A program made the translations under genes and the position numbers. Below, one piece after another: positions 61,091 through 64,000 of a stretch of DNA of 64,000 nt. The DNA comes from Ferruginibacter sp. (lineage in GTDB: Bacteria; Bacteroidota; Bacteroidia; Chitinophagales; Chitinophagaceae), in NCBI GenBank assembly GCA_019638525.1, contig JAHBTO010000002.1, positions 558,001 through 622,000 of the forward strand, given 5' to 3'. How positions within the stretch are numbered: the first letter of the stretch is position 1; each line of letters begins with the position of its first letter. The notes beneath the pieces were generated by a model, which searched no databases, was not told the DNA's origin, and saw only the letters and a list, made by a program, of their open reading frames with translations.

Positions 61091-61447
61091 ATGGCAAGGC
61101 ATAATACAACAGGCAGTACCGGCGAATCGATGGCCGAAACGTACCTGTTGAAGCAGGGGTTTACCATCATGCATAAAAACTGGCGGCACTCAAATTGGGA
61201 AGTTGATATCATTGCACATAAAACCGGTGTACTGCATTTTATTGAAGTAAAAACAAGACGTACTAAAAAATATGGTCATCCCGAAGATGCAGTAAACGAT
61301 AAAAAAATTCAAAACCTTATCAACGCTTCAGAAGAATACCTTTACCTGCACCCGCAATGGAAAAGGATACAATTCGATATTCTCTCCGTCTCTATTTTAA
61401 AAGATAAACCGGTTGAATATTTTTTTATTGAAGATGTTTATTTATAA
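61091..61447 (+). CDS. YraN (UPF0102) family putative endonuclease
   Basis: 118 aa. The fold is Holliday-junction-resolvase-like: GESMAETYLLKQGFTIMHKNWRHSNWEVDIIA, then the metal-binding E-x-K in VLHFIEVKTRRTKKYG. The aspartate in EVDIIA and the EVK pair are the expected nuclease ligands. The role in cells is undefined. It begins 18 bp after nagB and is convergent with the YkgJ-type gene, 8 bp apart. Confidence 0.93.
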   Translation: MARHNTTGSTGESMAETYLLKQGFTIMHKNWRHSNWEVDIIAHKTGVLHFIEVKTRRTKKYGHPEDAVNDKKIQNLINASEEYLYLHPQWKRIQFDILSVSILKDKPVEYFFIEDVYL

Positions 61448-61455
61448 CAGCAGGC

Positions 61456-61956
61456 TTAATTTTTACTTAGCGCCTGCATTTTTTCTACCAGTTTGTATGT
61501 GGCGGGGCAATACTCAATATTTTGTTTATGCACATGTATATAATCTACCATGCGCTTTTTTGAAAGGTGCGGAAAGCCTGAACAGTCGGCAGGACGTATT
61601 TCGTAGATGGAGCATTTGTTATCCTGCAGGTTTAAAAACTGGCAGGGTTCGGTTTTATTAAGCATATCTCCTATCCTGTCTTTATATAACCATTTCTTTT
61701 TAAATTCTTCGGGGCTTTGGTTAAAATGTTTCGAAATACGTTTAATATCAGTTGCATTAAAAGTAGGACTCATGGTTTTGCAGCAATTAGCACAGGTAAG
61801 GCAATCAACTTCTTTCCACACTTCTTTTTCTGTATCAGCAGCAAGTTTATCTAACCCTCGTGGCTGTTCTTTTAAGACCTTTGTTAGAAATTTTTTTAAC
61901 CGTACTTTATTAAAACGAACTTTTTGTTTAAACGAACGAAGATTTACTGCCTGCAT
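61456..61956 (-). CDS. YkgJ-family cysteine cluster protein
   Basis: 166 aa. Cysteines follow the CxxCxxCC...C...C...C pattern of the zinc- or iron-chelating YkgJ domain: CLTCANCCKTM, EPCQFL, NKCSIYEIRPADCSGFPH. A basic N-terminal helix (LRSFKQKVRFNKVRLKKFLTKV) is unusual and may bind nucleic acid. It is probably cytoplasmic. It overlaps no gene and is divergent from xerD by 94 bp. Confidence 0.9.
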   Translation of the reverse strand: MQAVNLRSFKQKVRFNKVRLKKFLTKVLKEQPRGLDKLAADTEKEVWKEVDCLTCANCCKTMSPTFNATDIKRISKHFNQSPEEFKKKWLYKDRIGDMLNKTEPCQFLNLQDNKCSIYEIRPADCSGFPHLSKKRMVDYIHVHKQNIEYCPATYKLVEKMQALSKN

Positions 61957-62050
61957 ATTGTTTTTTAATAACTATTAACGAAATTCAGGTTGCTAAAATA
62001 AGTTATTAATGGTTTCATTTGCATGTAATTGAAAAAACCTTTTAAACTTT

Positions 62051-62950
62051 ATGTGGGCACCTTATAAAAAAGGATACAAAGCATGGCTTCAACTGGAAAA
62101 ATCACTTGCAGAAAATTCAGTGGATGCATACCTACGTGATATTGATAAACTGACAGATTATTTACAGGCAAAAAATTTGTTAGTAACCCCAGGTGAACTT
62201 CAACTAAACGACCTTGAAAATTTTATTCAATGGATTAGTGAACTGGGTATGACAGCCGCATCGCAATCGAGGATTGTATCGGGTTTGAGGAGTTTTTATA
62301 CCTATTGTCAAATTGAACAAATTGTATCAACCAACCCCACTGCTTTATTAGAAACACCAAAACAAAAAAGAGCACTGCCCGATACGCTGAGTTTTGAAGA
62401 AATTGAAAACATCATTGCACAGATAGACCTAAGCAAACCCGAAGCCGGTCGTAATAAAGCCATCTTGGAAACACTCTATAGTTGTGGCTTACGGGTATCT
62501 GAATTGATAAACCTGAGGTTAAGTTGTCTTTTTTTAGATATTGGTTTTATACGGGTGATTGGTAAAGGAGATAAGGAAAGGCTGGTTCCTATTGGAAGCG
62601 CTGCAATTAAATACATTAATATTTATAAAAACCAGATTAGGGTACATCTTAAAATAAAGCCCGGCCAGGAAGATATTCTTTTTTTAAACCGAAGAGGCAG
62701 TAAGCTTAGCCGGGTTATGATTTTTTTGATGCTGAAAGAACTGGCTGTAAAGGCTGGTATCAAAAAAAATATCTCGCCACATACTTTCAGGCATTCATTT
62801 GCCACACACCTTGTTGAAGGCGGCGCCGATTTAAGAGCCGTACAGGAAATGCTTGGCCACGAAAGCATTACCACCACCGAAATTTATACGCATTTAGACA
62901 GGGAGTATTTAAGAACAACTTTACACCAATATCATCCTGCATTTAAATAA
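62051..62950 (+). CDS. xerD: site-specific tyrosine recombinase XerD
   Basis: 299 aa. The N-terminal core-binding domain (about 10-95) is followed by the catalytic domain with R148 (SCGLRVSEL), K172 (GKGDKERLVP), H244 and R247 (PHTFRHSFATHL), H270 (MLGHESI) and nucleophile Y279 (EIYTHLD). Together with its partner it resolves chromosome dimers at dif. The absence of flanking mobile genes and the housekeeping length argue that it is the chromosomal XerD rather than an integrase. It is followed by a long hairpin shared with the convergent gene. Confidence 0.95.
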   Translation: MWAPYKKGYKAWLQLEKSLAENSVDAYLRDIDKLTDYLQAKNLLVTPGELQLNDLENFIQWISELGMTAASQSRIVSGLRSFYTYCQIEQIVSTNPTALLETPKQKRALPDTLSFEEIENIIAQIDLSKPEAGRNKAILETLYSCGLRVSELINLRLSCLFLDIGFIRVIGKGDKERLVPIGSAAIKYINIYKNQIRVHLKIKPGQEDILFLNRRGSKLSRVMIFLMLKELAVKAGIKKNISPHTFRHSFATHLVEGGADLRAVQEMLGHESITTTEIYTHLDREYLRTTLHQYHPAFK

Positions 62951-62985
62951 ACACTTAAGTATTTTAGAATATAATAAAAAGAAAA

Positions 62986-63039
62986 CCGGCCAGTTGTGCC
63001 TGTTTTTTATTAAACTTTTCAGGCTACAATCATGGCCGG
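62986..63039. terminator. bidirectional terminator between xerD and the downstream T9SS protein gene
   Basis: A long interrupted stem: CCGGCCA, TTGT and GCCTG on the left pair with CAGGC, ACAA and TGGCCGG on the right, with single-base and 3-base bulges and a loop rich in T. It sits 36 bp after xerD and 19 bp from the end of the convergent gene, so it can serve both. Confidence 0.65.
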
Positions 63040-63057
63040 CATAAAACAACCATTACA

Positions 63058-63990
63058 CTACTGAACTATGAAACTGCTTTCATTAACCAAACTGTTTTTT
63101 GAGTCGAATATCCTAATGAAATAAATGCCTGATGCCCATTTGCTGTCGCAAACTATTTGTTCATTTTGCTGTTTGTTAACTGCATTAATACGTTTGTAAA
63201 ATACGGTGCGATAAACTGCATCGGTAACCTGTAACTGGTATAAACCTGTTTCTTTAAGGTTCATATTAAGTTGTATGTTGTTGCCATGTATGGCAGGGTT
63301 AGGATAAACTTTCATGGTATTTGTTGTTTTAATTGTTTTCAACTTCGTTTCATTTTTATTACTGATTTTTTCCCTTTTTTTTAAAACAGCTCCCATCAAA
63401 CCAACAGTAATTTCTCCTCTTGTTGTTGGGTAAGCTGCCTTTACTGTTACCGTGTCAAGCTGTTTTACTTTTTTAAGCCCTGTGGTATCGGTGTTTTCAT
63501 TGTTAACTATTTTATCATCTTCATTTTTTAAACCTGTAAAACTTATGCCACCTAAAACCACATTCGAAAAATCGGTATTCAACTGTATTGTTAAATAATC
63601 TTCTTCGTTTACAGTAATGCTTGAATTTTGATAACCCATTGCAGATACCATTAACACAGCATCTTTTAATACCCTTATTGAAAACAATCCTTTTGCGTTG
63701 GTAACAACGCCATTCTTTGTTCCTTTTATTAAAATGGTGGCATTGGGTATTGGGTGGCGGTTTTCGTCTGTTACTATACCATCAATAATTTTTGAACTAA
63801 CCTGCTTTATACCTCCAACCCTTGTAACCAATACTTCGCCATTGGGTAAGCTGCTGCGCTTTACAGGGTTTTGTGCTACGGGCACTTCTTGTAATTTTCC
63901 CTGAGCCTTAACAGCATTGGATTTGGCAAAAAACATAAAGAACATAACAATATAGTTCCAGTACCAATACATCTTCTTTTTTATTTGCAT
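63058..63990 (-). CDS. exported CarboxypepD_reg-like protein with T9SS type A sorting domain
   Basis: 310 aa; the start at 63990 is close to the window edge but the signal peptide (to about residue 30, NAVKAQ) is complete. A CarboxypepD_reg-like domain (about 65-135, IDGIVTDENRHPIPNATILIKGTKNGVVTNAKGLFSI) carries no transporter. The linker has Lys- and Asn-rich sequence (nt about 63350-63540). The C-terminal domain, MKVYPNPAIHGNNIQLNMNLKE to the end, is a T9SS sorting domain. It is presumably a small surface protein of unknown function. Confidence 0.82.
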   Translation of the reverse strand: MQIKKKMYWYWNYIVMFFMFFAKSNAVKAQGKLQEVPVAQNPVKRSSLPNGEVLVTRVGGIKQVSSKIIDGIVTDENRHPIPNATILIKGTKNGVVTNAKGLFSIRVLKDAVLMVSAMGYQNSSITVNEEDYLTIQLNTDFSNVVLGGISFTGLKNEDDKIVNNENTDTTGLKKVKQLDTVTVKAAYPTTRGEITVGLMGAVLKKREKISNKNETKLKTIKTTNTMKVYPNPAIHGNNIQLNMNLKETGLYQLQVTDAVYRTVFYKRINAVNKQQNEQIVCDSKWASGIYFIRIFDSKNSLVNESSFIVQ

Positions 63991-64000
63991 TGGGTAAGTA

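Noticed and set aside
61413..61978. Plus-strand frames over the YkgJ-type gene
   Set aside because: They are antisense shadows of a well-supported cysteine cluster protein.
62051..62950. Tyrosine recombinase as a mobile-element integrase
   Set aside because: The length, motif set and housekeeping neighbours fit chromosomal XerD, with no tRNA or attachment repeats nearby.
1..64000. CRISPR arrays, rRNA operons, intact transposases
   Set aside because: None was found by reading both strands; the repeats seen are isolated inverted repeats and not regularly spaced direct repeats.

Overview
The window looks like a chromosomal segment of a Bacteroidota bacterium, most likely a member of the Chitinophagaceae or a close relative. 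The reasons are SusC/SusD outer-membrane pairs, several proteins with C-terminal type IX secretion (T9SS) sorting domains, promoters of the TAxxTTTG type, starts without Shine-Dalgarno sequences, and moderately AT-rich DNA. The family-level placement is inference. No rRNA, tRNA, CRISPR array, phage or intact insertion sequence was seen.

1-17.8 kb is an alpha-glucan utilisation locus running into glycolysis. It holds a T9SS-secreted GH13 amylase (5' end outside the window), a Nudix-fold transcription regulator with a degenerate Nudix box, SusC, SusD, two SusE/F-type starch-binding lipoproteins and a GH31 alpha-glucosidase. 6-phosphofructokinase and pyruvate kinase follow.

18.7-37.3 kb reads as a copper-handling cluster split by an accessory island. 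A TonB receptor and a regulator that joins a metal-binding (HMA) domain to an AraC domain lie on the left. A copper P-type ATPase, a small HMA protein, a DUF3347 protein and a multicopper oxidase lie on the right. Between them is about 9.5 kb of tightly packed, visibly more AT-rich, same-strand genes: a TetR regulator with two matching operators, a thioesterase, PEBP, two DinB proteins, an NTF2-like protein, three GNATs, an Asp/Glu racemase, an amino acid permease and a ketopantoate-reductase-like protein. Just before the ATPase sits a decayed second copy of the 3' end of the HMA-AraC gene, so the island is bracketed by a duplicated sequence.

37.4-43.9 kb carries a Na+/H+ antiporter (minus strand), a small DUF6686-like protein, and a four-gene operon (porin, Rieske protein, imelysin, di-haem oxidoreductase) that probably serves iron acquisition.

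44-48.7 kb holds a TPR histidine kinase, a NarL-type response regulator and a secreted T9SS protein. Both the regulator gene and the secreted-protein gene are preceded by nearly the same 16-bp palindrome at nearly the same distance from a -7 element. This suggests a small two-component regulon.

49-64 kb contains a secreted esterase, a DUF4242 protein, a 14-repeat beta-propeller protein with an odd membrane tail, an NTF2-like protein, a CocE-type hydrolase followed by the tail of a lost paralogue, and a GH20 hexosaminidase next to a NagB-deacetylase fusion (amino-sugar catabolism). YraN, a YkgJ-type cysteine cluster protein, XerD and a T9SS-anchored protein finish the window. Two kinds of small intergenic inverted repeats recur across it.
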